From positions 2,604,001 through 2,668,000 of the forward strand of contig CAVQEG010000001.1 in the NCBI GenBank assembly GCA_963711465.1: DNA of 64,000 nt, in the 5' to 3' direction. Positions 42,405 to 52,708 of this stretch are shown piece by piece. The stretch is from CAVQEG01 sp963711465 (GTDB lineage: Bacteria > Bacteroidota > Ignavibacteria > OLB7). A model generated the notes under the pieces. That model did no database searches. It was not told the origin of the DNA and worked only from the letters and a program-made list of their open reading frames with translations. Each line of letters opens with the position of its first letter. The first letter of the stretch is position 1. A program made the translations under genes and the position numbers.

Positions 42405-45400
42405 ATGCATACCACACCGGAACTGATTCGCATCTCGTCTCCGGCGGAGCTTCTCAACTACGGCAACCTGCCGTTCGTCGGGAGAACCGCTGAACTGGAG
42501 AGTCTCCTCTCCTTCTGGGAAGGCACGATCCGCAACGGATCGATGCACACCGCACTGCTCGTCGGCGAAGCCGGCGTCGGCAAGACGACGCTGACCGAGG
42601 CCTTCGTCGAGCAGGTTCGTTCTCGCGGTGCCACGGTGATCCACGCACAGGTGTATCCCGACGCCGGCACGTCACTGCTGGGATCGCTGCGGCGGGCACT
42701 GCGCGCGGCGCACCCGGCGCGTTCGGATGCCCCGCAGCCGGCTGAGGTCCCCGACTCCATCGCCGGCGTGGCCGCGGCAATTCGCGGCAGCGCACGACTG
42801 CGGCCCACGCTGCTGGTGCTCGAAGACCTGCAGCGACTCACCGGTGCGGTCCTCGAGGAGTTTGCCGACCTGCTGGCCTCCATCTGCTCCGAACGCCTGA
42901 TGCTCCTCTGCGTGGCCCGGCCCACCGATGGCGGTGCACAGGCCGTTCTCGAACAGTACCTGCTCGAGGAGTTCGAACTCAAGCCGCTGAGGCGCCGCGA
43001 CGTCGCCGCGCTCTGGCGCGGCGTCTTCGATGCCGAACCCGATCCGGAAGTGCTCGAGGCACTCTACGGCTCGACACTCGGCATTCCACTCGCGGTTCGC
43101 TCCGCACTCCGCGGCGTGCTCCGCTCCGGTGCCCTGGCCCGCGACGTCGTCCGCAACCAGTGGATTTCCACCGTCTCCCCGCCACTGCTGGCGCGCGCGC
43201 TTCGATGGAACGTCGAACTGCTCGCCGAGGGAATGATCGCCCAGGTGGCGACCGAACTTCGTGAGCATGCCCGCGCGCTCGCCTGCCTCGGACCCGTCTT
43301 CGCGCGTACCGCCGCCGACTTGCTGCTCGACCGTGCCGACGAGACGATCGTCCGCCTGCAGCACGCCGGCGTCGTCCATCCCGTCCGACGGTTCGAACCT
43401 CCCCTCCCCGGTCCCGAGAGCAGCTCCCTCCCGATCGTCTTCTCCCATAGTCTCGTCCATCTCCATCTGCTTGAGGAATCGCGCGTCGACGTCGACCGAC
43501 TGCTCGCCGTGTTGCTCCGAGGCCCGCTGTATTCGCCACTGCCGATCACACTGCTGGCTGCTCGAGTCTCGGAACTGAAGGCAACGGGTGAACAGATTCG
43601 CGCAATCGTCGACCGGACACTCCGTGTCGCCGGCGCGCTCGACACATCGGCCGAGTGGGCACGTGCCCTCCCCGTCTGGCAGGCCGCCGCCTCCATGTCC
43701 GGCTCCGGACTCATTCAACTCAATGACGGCGACCGACGTCGACTCGATGCCCGCCTGCTCTCGCGACGTATCCTGCTGGAGCATCGCGACGCCGGCACCG
43801 ACGACTACGTCGCACTCGCCGATCGCCTCGTCGATCTGACGGCCGACGAGGACGACCCCGACACCGTCTACCAACGCCTCGTCGCCCTCTGTGCACTGCA
43901 GGTCTCGCGGTTGCGCCGCGACGACGTCTTCTGCACCGACCGCGCCGGACGTATCTGTGCGCTCGCCGGCGAATTCCCGCTCTTCGCCGAAGAAGAAGCC
44001 GGTATCGCCTACCTCAACGGTATCGCCGCCGCTGCCCTCGAGAGCTGGCGACCGTCCATTGTCACTCTCGTTGCCGACCATGTCCGCGAACTCACCAGCT
44101 GGGCCGGTGCCTCGACCGAACGGCGCACCCGTCTGTGTCGACAGCTCGTTCCCTCCATTCACCTGATCCTCGATTCGTCCGATGTCGACCACCTCGCCCC
44201 CGAGACCGTCGGCACAGGCAACACCCAGCCGCTCGATCCCCTCGTCGGATTCGGCTGGCTGCGATATTCCGGATCGATACCGGACGCCTTCGACGTGACC
44301 TCCCGGATGCTCCCGTCACTGCGGGAACATGGAATGCACGGTTCGGTGCGTGAGGCGGAATTGAACATGGTGGCAATCAGAGCCGGATTCGGCCTGGAAC
44401 CGGCCCGCATCGCTGCCGAACTCGCAGACGTGGCACCCGCGATCACCGGCGAGGCGGACACCGCCGGCAACCGCCGCGCGCGCGAGAACGTAGCGCGCAC
44501 CGCCATCGCCATCGGCGTGCTGCTCGGCGCAGAATCCTGGGGCCGCCACCTCGCGGCCGAGTTCGCAGAAAGCAATGCGACTCCACTGCCGGCCTGTCTC
44601 GCCGTGCTCTCCGCTCCGACGTTGGAGGCGGCACGTGCCGTCGTTCCCGAAGAAGGCGATGCCACCGTCCCGGCCGATCTCCTCGCCGAACCGGAGCATG
44701 CCTCCACCACCTCGGCGGCCGTCGCCGACGTGCTGCAGCGCCGTCCGAGGTGCCTCGAGGATCTGCTCTCGACGCTGGCCGTCGTCCGATTGATCGACGC
44801 GAATGTCGACGACACCTCCGACGCCCGCAGCCGGTCCGGCAATCCCCTGCAGATGCGAATTCACGACGCCATCGTCGGCGCGCTCACGTGGCTGGCCGAT
44901 CAGCAATTGCACGCGTTCATGACGGCTCTGCTCGAACGGCAGTCGCATCGCTTCACCCGAAAGGAGCTCTCGCTGTGGCACTCGCGTATCGCCGAACTCG
45001 CCACGCGCAACGTCGCCGAAGCCGATCGGGACGAACCGGTACTCGAGCTGTCGATGGCCGGCGGAATTCAGTACCGCCGCGCCGGAGAAGAGCCGACGCC
45101 CGTTCGCGGTGCTCGCCTGAGTCTCATGCTGGCACTGCTGGTCGCCAACGAGATCCTCGACAGCAAACTCTCCTACACCGAGTTCTGCCACATCGCCTCC
45201 GGAGGCGAGGACGATCCCGACCGAGCACGCGACACGGTCAACGGCGCGGTCTATCGGCTCCGCAACCTGCTCGGCAGCGATATGATTCTCACCGACGGAG
45301 AGACGCCGCGGCTGAACGCGGCGAAGGTGCGGGTCGATCTGGTGGAAGCACGCCGGCTGCTCCGTGAAGCATCTCAGGCCGTCGAAGCCGGCGGCGCAGC

Positions 45401-45719
45401 ACACGCGCTCACACCGCTCGTCACCGCCCTCGATCTCGTGGCCGGACAGGTTCCCTTCCCCGGACTCTATGAGAATTTCTTCGAGGCGGTACGGGAGGAT
45501 TTCGATCACGGACTGCGATCGACCGTGCTCGCCGTCGGAGCGGCGCTGCTGCGTGAAGGCGAGCCGGCAGCGGCCGAGGAGGCGCTCCGACGCGGATTCG
45601 AGGCGATGCCCGGCGACGAGGAGATCTCCGAGTATCTCTGCGACGCAGTGATGCGCCAGGGCAAACGCACCGAAGTGGAGCGGATCAGAATCCGGGTGGC
45701 CAAGGCGAATGCGGCCTGA
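42405..45719 (+). CDS. Large AAA/STAND-type ATPase with C-terminal winged helix and BTAD
   Basis: Protein of 1104 residues. The N-terminal ATPase starts with an AAA_16-like entry (YGNLPFVGRTAELESLLSFW), has Walker A GEAGVGKTTL at about 53-61, Walker B LLVLEDLQRL near 134 and a sensor-like LMLLCVARPTD. A long helical middle (about residues 300-860) is repeat-like and unrecognised. The C-terminal 230 residues have a SARP-type module: a winged-helix segment (LELSMAGGIQYRR, then VRGARLSLMLALLVANEIL, and RDTVNGAVYRLRNLLGSDMI) followed by a BTAD-like helical region (EARRLLREASQAVEAGG to ISEYLCDAVMRQGK). In typical SARP/LuxR-like regulators the DNA-binding part is N-terminal; here the order is reversed. 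Probably a signal-responsive transcription factor. The ATG at 42405 follows GGTCCA repeats. Confidence 0.8.
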   Translation: MHTTPELIRISSPAELLNYGNLPFVGRTAELESLLSFWEGTIRNGSMHTALLVGEAGVGKTTLTEAFVEQVRSRGATVIHAQVYPDAGTSLLGSLRRALRAAHPARSDAPQPAEVPDSIAGVAAAIRGSARLRPTLLVLEDLQRLTGAVLEEFADLLASICSERLMLLCVARPTDGGAQAVLEQYLLEEFELKPLRRRDVAALWRGVFDAEPDPEVLEALYGSTLGIPLAVRSALRGVLRSGALARDVVRNQWISTVSPPLLARALRWNVELLAEGMIAQVATELREHARALACLGPVFARTAADLLLDRADETIVRLQHAGVVHPVRRFEPPLPGPESSSLPIVFSHSLVHLHLLEESRVDVDRLLAVLLRGPLYSPLPITLLAARVSELKATGEQIRAIVDRTLRVAGALDTSAEWARALPVWQAAASMSGSGLIQLNDGDRRRLDARLLSRRILLEHRDAGTDDYVALADRLVDLTADEDDPDTVYQRLVALCALQVSRLRRDDVFCTDRAGRICALAGEFPLFAEEEAGIAYLNGIAAAALESWRPSIVTLVADHVRELTSWAGASTERRTRLCRQLVPSIHLILDSSDVDHLAPETVGTGNTQPLDPLVGFGWLRYSGSIPDAFDVTSRMLPSLREHGMHGSVREAELNMVAIRAGFGLEPARIAAELADVAPAITGEADTAGNRRARENVARTAIAIGVLLGAESWGRHLAAEFAESNATPLPACLAVLSAPTLEAARAVVPEEGDATVPADLLAEPEHASTTSAAVADVLQRRPRCLEDLLSTLAVVRLIDANVDDTSDARSRSGNPLQMRIHDAIVGALTWLADQQLHAFMTALLERQSHRFTRKELSLWHSRIAELATRNVAEADRDEPVLELSMAGGIQYRRAGEEPTPVRGARLSLMLALLVANEILDSKLSYTEFCHIASGGEDDPDRARDTVNGAVYRLRNLLGSDMILTDGETPRLNAAKVRVDLVEARRLLREASQAVEAGGAAHALTPLVTALDLVAGQVPFPGLYENFFEAVREDFDHGLRSTVLAVGAALLREGEPAAAEEALRRGFEAMPGDEEISEYLCDAVMRQGKRTEVERIRIRVAKANAA

Positions 45720-45737
45720 TCGGTGCCGAACGAATTC

Positions 45738-46466
45738 TCACTCTCCGATCTCCACGGTCAACTCCACGCGGGCGAACACCTCGACGTTGGAAACGTCCAC
45801 CATCGTCGAGGTGTCGTAGTAGCCGTGGCGCGCCGCCTGCTGCAGCTCGCTCTGTCCGACACCGCTGGCCTCGACGTCGAGCACCCGCGTGACCTTCAGT
45901 CCGAGTGAAGCAGCGACCGCGTCTGCCTGCGCACGGGCGCGCGCCGTGGCACGACGTAGTGCCTCGGCACGCAACTCCTCGTCGTTCTGCACCTGGTAGT
46001 TGAGGTTGTAGATGTTCGTCGCTCCCGCCTTCATCGCCGCGTCGACGATGCCGCCTACCTTGTCGATCGCCGAAGTCTCGACACGCACCGTGTTCATCGC
46101 CCGGTAGCTCGTGATCTTCGGCTCGTTCTCGTCGCGACCCGTGAGGTAGACCGGATCGAGCGAGTAGTTGATCGTCTCCACCGTTGCCTTCGGAATCTCC
46201 TTGCGGAGCGCGGCGATCACGTCGGCGAGCTTCTTGGCGTTGTCCGACGCCGCGGTCGCGGCCTCCTCCGACTCGGTGGTGACACCGATCGTGAGGCGAA
46301 CCTGGTCGGGATGCCCTTCGGCACTGGCGGTTCCGGTGACATGGATCGAGGGCGCGTCTTCATCGCTCTGCGCCCGGGTCGAGGCGAACGGCAGACACAG
46401 AAGCACGAACGCAGCAGCAGCGCATACGCAACGCGCGCGACGCGACGGAAGGGATCGGAGCATCAT
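45738..46466 (-). CDS. SIMPL-domain (DUF541/YggE-like) exported protein
   Basis: Periplasmic protein of 242 residues. It has a signal peptide (SRRARCVCAAAAFVLLCLPF...ASTRAQ) then a SIMPL domain: IHVTGTASAEGHPDQVRLTI, ASDNAKKLADVIAALRKEI, VETINYSLDPVYL, SYRAMNTVRVETSAIDKVGG, IYNLNYQVQNDEELRAEALR, RATARARAQADAVAASLGLK and a closing FARVELTVEIGE. The family includes E. coli YggE (oxidative-stress related) and BP26 (oligomeric envelope protein); function is not settled. The start is the first of two adjacent ATG codons at 46466. The long frame continuing to 48956 on this strand is a shadow of the nuclease gene. Convergent with the ATPase (18 bp) and divergent from the nuclease. Confidence 0.9.
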   Translation of the reverse strand: MMLRSLPSRRARCVCAAAAFVLLCLPFASTRAQSDEDAPSIHVTGTASAEGHPDQVRLTIGVTTESEEAATAASDNAKKLADVIAALRKEIPKATVETINYSLDPVYLTGRDENEPKITSYRAMNTVRVETSAIDKVGGIVDAAMKAGATNIYNLNYQVQNDEELRAEALRRATARARAQADAVAASLGLKVTRVLDVEASGVGQSELQQAARHGYYDTSTMVDVSNVEVFARVELTVEIGE

Positions 46467-46628
46467 GGTGTGACTCGTTGTGGAATTCGTGGGTGGAATC
46501 AGTCGGGGGAATTCGGGCGGCCGCAGTGTGTGCGGGATTCGGTGCCGCAACGGCGCGCCTGTATCGTAGATTGCGAAGATACTCATCGGAGCTTCGCGCG
46601 CATCAATCCCGTCGCCGCCGTCTCTCGA

Positions 46629-49600
46629 ATGCCTCAGCTGCTGTACAACACCCGACGCACGCGCCTGCCGTCGCTGCACCTGGACGACCTCGTGCTCGAC
46701 GCCGCTGTCGGTGGACGCCTCGAGGAGTACCTCTTCGTCGTTCCCCACTCCCGTCGCCGACGCGATCTCGAACGTCGCATCACCGACGCCTACTGGAACG
46801 CCACACACCGTCCCATCGGACGCCTCCCGCTGCAGACGCTCGACTCCTTTACGCGTGCACTCTTCGCGCGGCTCTCGCCGGAACGGCGCGAGCTCTCCCC
46901 CGAAATGCAGATCGCGCTGATGGATCGCGCCATGCGCAATGTCGAACTCGACTACTACGCGCCGAATCGCAATCCGTCGGCCGGTCTGGTCGAAAGCATC
47001 TCGCGCGTGATCAACGGTGTTCGCGCCGATGGAATCCTGCCGAGCGACTTTGCGCGAGACGCCGAATTCGCCCGCTCCGATCCGAACGGCGCCGAGGGAT
47101 TCGATGCGGCGAAACTCACCGATCTGGCCAACATCTACGCCGAATACCTGCGGCTGCTCGATGGACGGTGGATCGACCACCCCGGTCGCCTGCTGCTGGT
47201 CAACGCGGGCCTCGTCGATGATCGCGATACCCTCTTTGCCCGCACCTTCCCCTCCGTCCGCGTCGTCTATATCGACGGCTTCAGCGAATTCACCGGTCCG
47301 GAGATCGCCCTGCTGCAGCAGCTCGGCTTCGTCTCCGATCTGTCGGTGCTCATCACGCTCGACTACGAAGCGGACAACGGACCGCTCTACGGCAACTTCG
47401 ACGACGCCATCGCGACACTGCGAAGTTCCGGCTACCGGCAGACAGACCTCGATCCGCTGCAGCGCGGTATCCCCGAGGAACGCCGCCGCCCCTTCCGCCA
47501 TCACATGCGGCGCAACCTCTTCCGCACCGATGAACGGATCCGCAATCACGCCTTCGACCGCATGGTCAACGTGTACGGATTCTTCAACCGTGAAGAGGAA
47601 GTGCGCGGAATCGCCGCGCTCGTCAAGTGGCTCATCGCCGAGGAACACTTCGCCCCGGAACGCATCTGCATCACCACCCGACAGATGGCGCCCTACGTCT
47701 CGCTCATGCGAGAAGAGCTCGCCTCCCACGGCATTCCCGCGAATGTCACTACGCGCTACCGGCTCGATCAGAACGCGCTCGTCACAGCGCTGTTCTCCGC
47801 CCTGATGATCGTCGTCGGAGGATATGATCATCGCGACGTGCTGCGCGCGGTCACCTCGCCATACCTGGACTTCGGCGATGCAGTCGATCCCGCCGCGCTC
47901 ACCGATGCCGCCCGCCGGCTCAGAATCACTCGGGGCGAACGCCTCTGGCGCCGACGCATCGACGGCCGCATCGAGTACGTGCGCGCACGCCTCGAATCCG
48001 CCGGTGACGATGATGTGCGAGCCTCGCTGGAAACGGAACTCGAAACCCTCGAGCATGCCTCGGACAGCTTCGAGGCGCTTCGTGAGATCGTGAGCGAACT
48101 CGATCGGGCGATGACGCCGGGAGAATTCCGCTCCGCATTCCTCCGACTCACCGCCCGGCTCGATGCTACCGGCAACATCCTCCGACTCCGACACGATCTG
48201 GAACGCCGACACCGCTCGCCGCAGGACTGGCAGCGCGTGCATGACGAGGTGGAGCGCGATACGCGGGCACTGGGAGAATTCTCCTCGGTGCTCGACGATC
48301 TCATGCAGTTCATCGAAATCCACTACGAATCCGAAGCCGGCGACGACGCGGTGAATCACGCCGACGGCCAACGGCGCTATCGGCTGGGATTCTACCTCGA
48401 GCATCTGCGCATCGCCTGCAGCCGGTCGGTCTACGCACTTCGCGAGAAACACGACTACGGCGTGCTGGTCACGCCGATCGGTGAGATGCGCGGCATCGAC
48501 TTCGACGTGGTGATTCTCTGCGGACTCGTCGACGGCGAATTCCCCGGCACCTACATCCCCGAATCGTTCCTCGGCCGACCGCTGCCGGATGCGCAGGACC
48601 GGGAGCTGCGACGTGAACGGATCGACTTCTATTCGGCCATCACGGCCTGCCGCGACCGCCTGGTGATGACCTGGCCGCGGTTCCGCGATGACACACGCCT
48701 GGTGCGCTCCTCGTTCCTCGATGCCTTCCTGCGCATCACCATGGTCGAGGACGATGAACGCGTCATCGAGCTCGATGAGCTGCGGGTGATGCGCGAGCGA
48801 ATTCGACGCGTCGTCGTTCGCGACGATCACCTGCGATTCGTCTCCAGCATCGCGACGCTCGACACGCTCGCCGAGGAAGCGGGTCGCGCACTGTGGACGT
48901 CGCAACGCGTTCCCCGGATCGATACCGCCGAATCGATGCTGGAGAACCTGCGGCACACGTCCGACGTGGAGCGCGCCCGGGCGCGATCGGTCAACGAGGA
49001 GGACGAATCCCTCGCACGCGCGTGGCGCGGACTGATCGAGGAATCGCTCTCGGACGATCAGCGGCAGGAACTCGCCCGTCGACGCGAGGAGGAGTACTCA
49101 GCGTCGCAACTGGAGCTCTACGGACGATGCCCGTTCAAGTACTTCGCCGGCCGCGTGCTCGGTGCGCGAGCAGCGTCGGAGTACGACGTCACATTGACGC
49201 CGCTGGAACGCGGACAGCTGCTGCACACCGTGCTGTTCCGCCTCTACTCGGAATTGCGCGACGCGAGTGCGCTCCCGATCACGCCCGAGCGTCGCGATGA
49301 GGCGCTGGATCGCGCGCGCGCGATCGCACGCGAGGAGATCGAAGGCATCGTGTTCGACCATCCGTACTGGCGCATCGATCAGGAACGGATGCTGGGCGGA
49401 GATTACTTCGGCGGCCTGCTGGAGCACTGGATCGACGCCGAGGTGGATCGGGGAGAAGGTCGTACGAAGCTCGCTCCCGCCTTCTTCGAGGCAAGCTTCG
49501 GACGAACGACGACGCGGGGCGAATGCGATCCGTACCTCTCGAGCACCGATCAGGTCGAATTCCACGGCGTACGCGTGCGCGGGCGCATCGACAGAGTCGA

Positions 49601-50072
49601 ATACCTGCGCGTGGGCGACACCGTCTACTATGCCGTCGCCGACTACAAGACCGGCAAACCACCGACCCGCGGCGACGTCGGCGACGGGCTGAGTCTGCAG
49701 CTGATGATCTACCTCGAGGTGGTGCGCCACGCGCTGGCGACGTACTTCGCGCTTCCGCTGGAACAGGTGCGTCCGGTCGGCGGCATCTACTACCGGCTTC
49801 AGACGCGGGACATGGAGTCCTCCGACACCTACCTCTTCGTTCCGCGCGAAGTCAACGATCAGGAAATCATCAGGCAGCGGAAGGTGGCCGGTGATCCGGA
49901 GACGATCGAGGAGCTCGAAGCGCTCGTCGCGCGGTCGTTCGAATTCGCTCGCAGCTACGTCGATGGCATTGCCGAGGGTCGCTTCGATGTGACGCACCAC
50001 GACACCGCCCACGTCTGCAAGGGATGCGAGTACGCCTCGGTCTGTCGCGTCGGCGAACTGCGCCCCGGGTAG
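46629..50072 (+). CDS. AddB-like helicase/nuclease subunit with PD-(D/E)XK domain
   Basis: Protein of 1147 residues resembling the AddB/RexB subunit of the double-strand break processing complex. The N-terminus has the expected fold (LLYNTRRTRLPSLHLDDLVL, EEYLFVVPHSRRRRDLE, LQTLDSFTRALFARL) but no canonical Walker A, as in some AddB proteins. The centre holds helicase-like VYIDGFSEFTGPEIALLQQL and MRGIDFDVVILCGLVDGEFP. The C-terminal nuclease has YGRCPFKYFAGRVLG near 832, RGRIDRVEYLRVG, the catalytic VADYKTGK near 1002, then HVCKGCEYASVC near 1127-1140. The four Cys fit the iron-sulphur cluster of AddB nucleases. No addA gene adjoins it. The ATG at 46629 has no strong ribosome binding site. 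Confidence 0.83.
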   Translation: MPQLLYNTRRTRLPSLHLDDLVLDAAVGGRLEEYLFVVPHSRRRRDLERRITDAYWNATHRPIGRLPLQTLDSFTRALFARLSPERRELSPEMQIALMDRAMRNVELDYYAPNRNPSAGLVESISRVINGVRADGILPSDFARDAEFARSDPNGAEGFDAAKLTDLANIYAEYLRLLDGRWIDHPGRLLLVNAGLVDDRDTLFARTFPSVRVVYIDGFSEFTGPEIALLQQLGFVSDLSVLITLDYEADNGPLYGNFDDAIATLRSSGYRQTDLDPLQRGIPEERRRPFRHHMRRNLFRTDERIRNHAFDRMVNVYGFFNREEEVRGIAALVKWLIAEEHFAPERICITTRQMAPYVSLMREELASHGIPANVTTRYRLDQNALVTALFSALMIVVGGYDHRDVLRAVTSPYLDFGDAVDPAALTDAARRLRITRGERLWRRRIDGRIEYVRARLESAGDDDVRASLETELETLEHASDSFEALREIVSELDRAMTPGEFRSAFLRLTARLDATGNILRLRHDLERRHRSPQDWQRVHDEVERDTRALGEFSSVLDDLMQFIEIHYESEAGDDAVNHADGQRRYRLGFYLEHLRIACSRSVYALREKHDYGVLVTPIGEMRGIDFDVVILCGLVDGEFPGTYIPESFLGRPLPDAQDRELRRERIDFYSAITACRDRLVMTWPRFRDDTRLVRSSFLDAFLRITMVEDDERVIELDELRVMRERIRRVVVRDDHLRFVSSIATLDTLAEEAGRALWTSQRVPRIDTAESMLENLRHTSDVERARARSVNEEDESLARAWRGLIEESLSDDQRQELARRREEEYSASQLELYGRCPFKYFAGRVLGARAASEYDVTLTPLERGQLLHTVLFRLYSELRDASALPITPERRDEALDRARAIAREEIEGIVFDHPYWRIDQERMLGGDYFGGLLEHWIDAEVDRGEGRTKLAPAFFEASFGRTTTRGECDPYLSSTDQVEFHGVRVRGRIDRVEYLRVGDTVYYAVADYKTGKPPTRGDVGDGLSLQLMIYLEVVRHALATYFALPLEQVRPVGGIYYRLQTRDMESSDTYLFVPREVNDQEIIRQRKVAGDPETIEELEALVARSFEFARSYVDGIAEGRFDVTHHDTAHVCKGCEYASVCRVGELRPG

Positions 50073-50177
50073 TTCCCCTCTGAGGTTCGTCCCGTCGTGA
50101 TTCGCCAGAACCCGACGGCGGCGTGGCATTTCCCTGAATTCCTGTCATCGGCTCTTCTGCGTTCCAACGCTCGACAC

Positions 50178-52655
50178 ATGCGTACCGTCTACCTCCTGCC
50201 CGGAATTCTCCTCACCCTTCTGACGCTCACCTCCTGCTCGTCGGTGACGACCCGGCGTGTCGCCGACCAGTCGGCCGACTCGACCGAATCGGCGCCGAAG
50301 GAGCTGAAGCCCTTCTCCTCGGTCATCACCGCCGACGCGGTGTCCGATACCGGCCTGTTCACGCTGCACCGCCTCGGCGAGAAGCTCTACTTCGAAATTC
50401 CCGACTCGCTGTTCGGACGCGAGATGCTGCTGATCAGTCGTGTGGAGCGAACGCCGGACGGACTGTCGCGGATGCTCGGCGCGGGCATCAAGACGAACGA
50501 GCAGATGGTCCGCTGGGATCGCGTTCGCAATCGCGTGCTGCTCAGAGGAGTCTCGGCGCGATTCGTTGCGGACGATTCGCTGCCGATCTCACTGTCGGTG
50601 CGGGACAACTCCTTTGCACCGATCCTCGGCGCGTTCGACGCGGTGGCGGCGGGCATCTCGCCCGGCTCGGTCGTGATCGACATGAGCGGGTGGTTCACCT
50701 CCGACGAGGACGCCATCTCCCCGCTCTCCTCATCGATGCGCAAGGAACTGCAGATCGGCGCCTTCGATCAGAAGCGCAGTTCCATCGACGAAGGACGCAG
50801 CTATCCGATCAACGTCGAGGTCTCACACACGCTCACGTGGAAGGCGGGAGCGGTTCCCGACGCGAACGGAACGCTGTCGCTGCAGCTGAACGAGTCGCTG
50901 GTGCTGCTGCCGCGCGAGCCGATGCGGCCGCGGCTGGCCGATCCGCGCGTCGGGTGGTTCACGGTCGATCAGATCGATTTCGGGTCGGAGGAACAGAAGG
51001 CGGCCGAGCGCGAGTTGATTCGCCGGTGGCGTCTGGTACCGCGCGATTCGGCAGCGTACGCACGCGGCGAGCTGGTCGACCCGGTGAAGCCGATCGTGTT
51101 CTACATCGACCCGGCGACACCGAAGAAGTGGCGGCCATACTTCCGACAGGGCGTTGAGGACTGGCAGAAGGCGTTCGAGGAGGCGGGATTCTCCAACGCG
51201 ATCATCGCGCGCGACGCACCGACGGCGGAGGAGGATCCCGACTTCCACGTGGAGGACGCGCGCTACTCGGTGATCCGCTACGTCGCCAGTATGGTTCGCA
51301 ACGCGATGGGTCCGAGCGTGGTCGATCCGCGTTCGGGCGAGATCATTCAGAGCGACGTCATCTTCTACCACAACCACCTGCGTTCCTACCGCAACCGGTA
51401 TGTAATCGAGACGGCGGGATCGAATTCGACGATCGACCGGCTCGACGTACCCGACGAGCAGATGGGGCAGATGCTGCGGGCGGTGATCGCGCACGAGGTA
51501 GGGCACGCGCTGGGACTGCCGCACAACATGGGGTCGAGCTCCGCCTACCCGGTCGACTCGCTTCGGTCGCCAGCGTTCACGCAGCGGATGGGACTCTCGC
51601 CGTCGATCATGGACTACGCGCGGCTCAACTACATCGCGCAGCCGGGTGACGGTCCGGTGCGCTACATCCGCACCGTCGGACCGTACGATCGCTACGCGAT
51701 CTCGTGGGGGTACCGACTGATTCCGTCGGCGGCCACGCCGGAAGCCGAGGCGCCTACGCTCGACGCGTGGATCGAGCGGCATGCCGGCGATCCGGTCTAC
51801 CGCTTCGGAGCGCAGCAGTTCGGCGACCCGGTCGATCCGAGCGCGCAGACCGAGGATCTCGGCGACGATCCGGTTCGCGCCAGCACCTACGCCATGGACA
51901 ATCTCCGCCGCGTCGTCCCGCGACTCGTCTCGATCACCCGGCGGAATGGCGAGGACTGGTCGGACCTGGCGGAAGTGTACCACGAGCTGCTGCTGCAGTG
52001 GCGTACGTACGTGGGGCACGTCGTGGCGAACGTCGGCGGCGTCTACCAGACGATCCGCACCGGTGATGAGGCGGGTCCCGTCTTCACTCCCGTTGCGGCC
52101 GAACGACAGCGCGCGGCGGTCGGATTCCTCCAGCGCGAGGTGTTCACCACGCCGACGTGGCTGCTCGACGCGTCGATCCTCCGACGGATCGAAGGGTCCG
52201 GAGCGATCGAACGGATGCGGCGACTGCAGACCACGGAGCTCGACGAGCTGCTCGACCCGGCGCGGATGCAGCGGATGATCGAGGTGCACGCGACGGATTC
52301 ATCCGGGACGTATTCCCTGCTGGACATGCTCGAGGACGTTCGCGGTTCGATCTGGTCGGAGCTGCGGAGCGGTGGAGCGATTTCGGTCTATCGCCGCGAA
52401 TTGCAGCGAGCGTGGGTCGACCGCATGGCGTGGCTCATGACGGGCGAGCCCGTCGACGGATTCCCCGGTTCTCTCCACTGGACTACGCCGGTGGTGCTGA
52501 GCCAGTCGGATGTACGCGCATTCGCACGCGGCGAGCTGATGCGCGAGCAGGCGGAGGTCCACACGGCGCTGGCGCGAATTCGCGACCGCGCGACGCGCGA
52601 TCATCTGCAGGAGGTGCTGGCGCGTATCGAACGAATTCTCAACCCCGGGAAATAG
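50178..52655 (+). CDS. Zinc-dependent metalloprotease (DUF5117/DUF5118 type), lipoprotein
   Basis: Lipoprotein of 825 residues (signal YLLPGILLTLLTLTSC). The N-terminal half follows the DUF5118/DUF5117 pattern: GLFTLHRLGEKLYFEIPDSL, GREMLLISRVERTPDG, and blocks SDEDAISPLSSSM and DEGRSYPINVEVSHTLTW. The protease part has IVFYIDPATPKKWRPYFRQG, VEDWQKAFEEAGFSNAI, the extended zinc motif HEVGHALGLPHNMGSS near 437 and a Met-turn-like SIMDYARLNY near 476, of metzincin form. Probably periplasmic or on the cell surface and active on envelope or external proteins. ATG 50178 is chosen since it begins the signal peptide; earlier in-frame codons to 50097 look non-coding. It follows the nuclease gene by 105 bp and is convergent with queC, 53 bp away. 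Confidence 0.93.
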   Translation: MRTVYLLPGILLTLLTLTSCSSVTTRRVADQSADSTESAPKELKPFSSVITADAVSDTGLFTLHRLGEKLYFEIPDSLFGREMLLISRVERTPDGLSRMLGAGIKTNEQMVRWDRVRNRVLLRGVSARFVADDSLPISLSVRDNSFAPILGAFDAVAAGISPGSVVIDMSGWFTSDEDAISPLSSSMRKELQIGAFDQKRSSIDEGRSYPINVEVSHTLTWKAGAVPDANGTLSLQLNESLVLLPREPMRPRLADPRVGWFTVDQIDFGSEEQKAAERELIRRWRLVPRDSAAYARGELVDPVKPIVFYIDPATPKKWRPYFRQGVEDWQKAFEEAGFSNAIIARDAPTAEEDPDFHVEDARYSVIRYVASMVRNAMGPSVVDPRSGEIIQSDVIFYHNHLRSYRNRYVIETAGSNSTIDRLDVPDEQMGQMLRAVIAHEVGHALGLPHNMGSSSAYPVDSLRSPAFTQRMGLSPSIMDYARLNYIAQPGDGPVRYIRTVGPYDRYAISWGYRLIPSAATPEAEAPTLDAWIERHAGDPVYRFGAQQFGDPVDPSAQTEDLGDDPVRASTYAMDNLRRVVPRLVSITRRNGEDWSDLAEVYHELLLQWRTYVGHVVANVGGVYQTIRTGDEAGPVFTPVAAERQRAAVGFLQREVFTTPTWLLDASILRRIEGSGAIERMRRLQTTELDELLDPARMQRMIEVHATDSSGTYSLLDMLEDVRGSIWSELRSGGAISVYRRELQRAWVDRMAWLMTGEPVDGFPGSLHWTTPVVLSQSDVRAFARGELMREQAEVHTALARIRDRATRDHLQEVLARIERILNPGK

Positions 52656-52708
52656 TGCTGCATGATCGGGGATTGTCAGGGCGGTGTAATCGGCACTACC
52701 AACACGTG

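Noticed and set aside
46467..48956. Extension of the SIMPL-domain protein to 1072 codons
   Set aside because: The upstream part is antisense to the AddB-like gene. The signal peptide at 46466 marks the true start.
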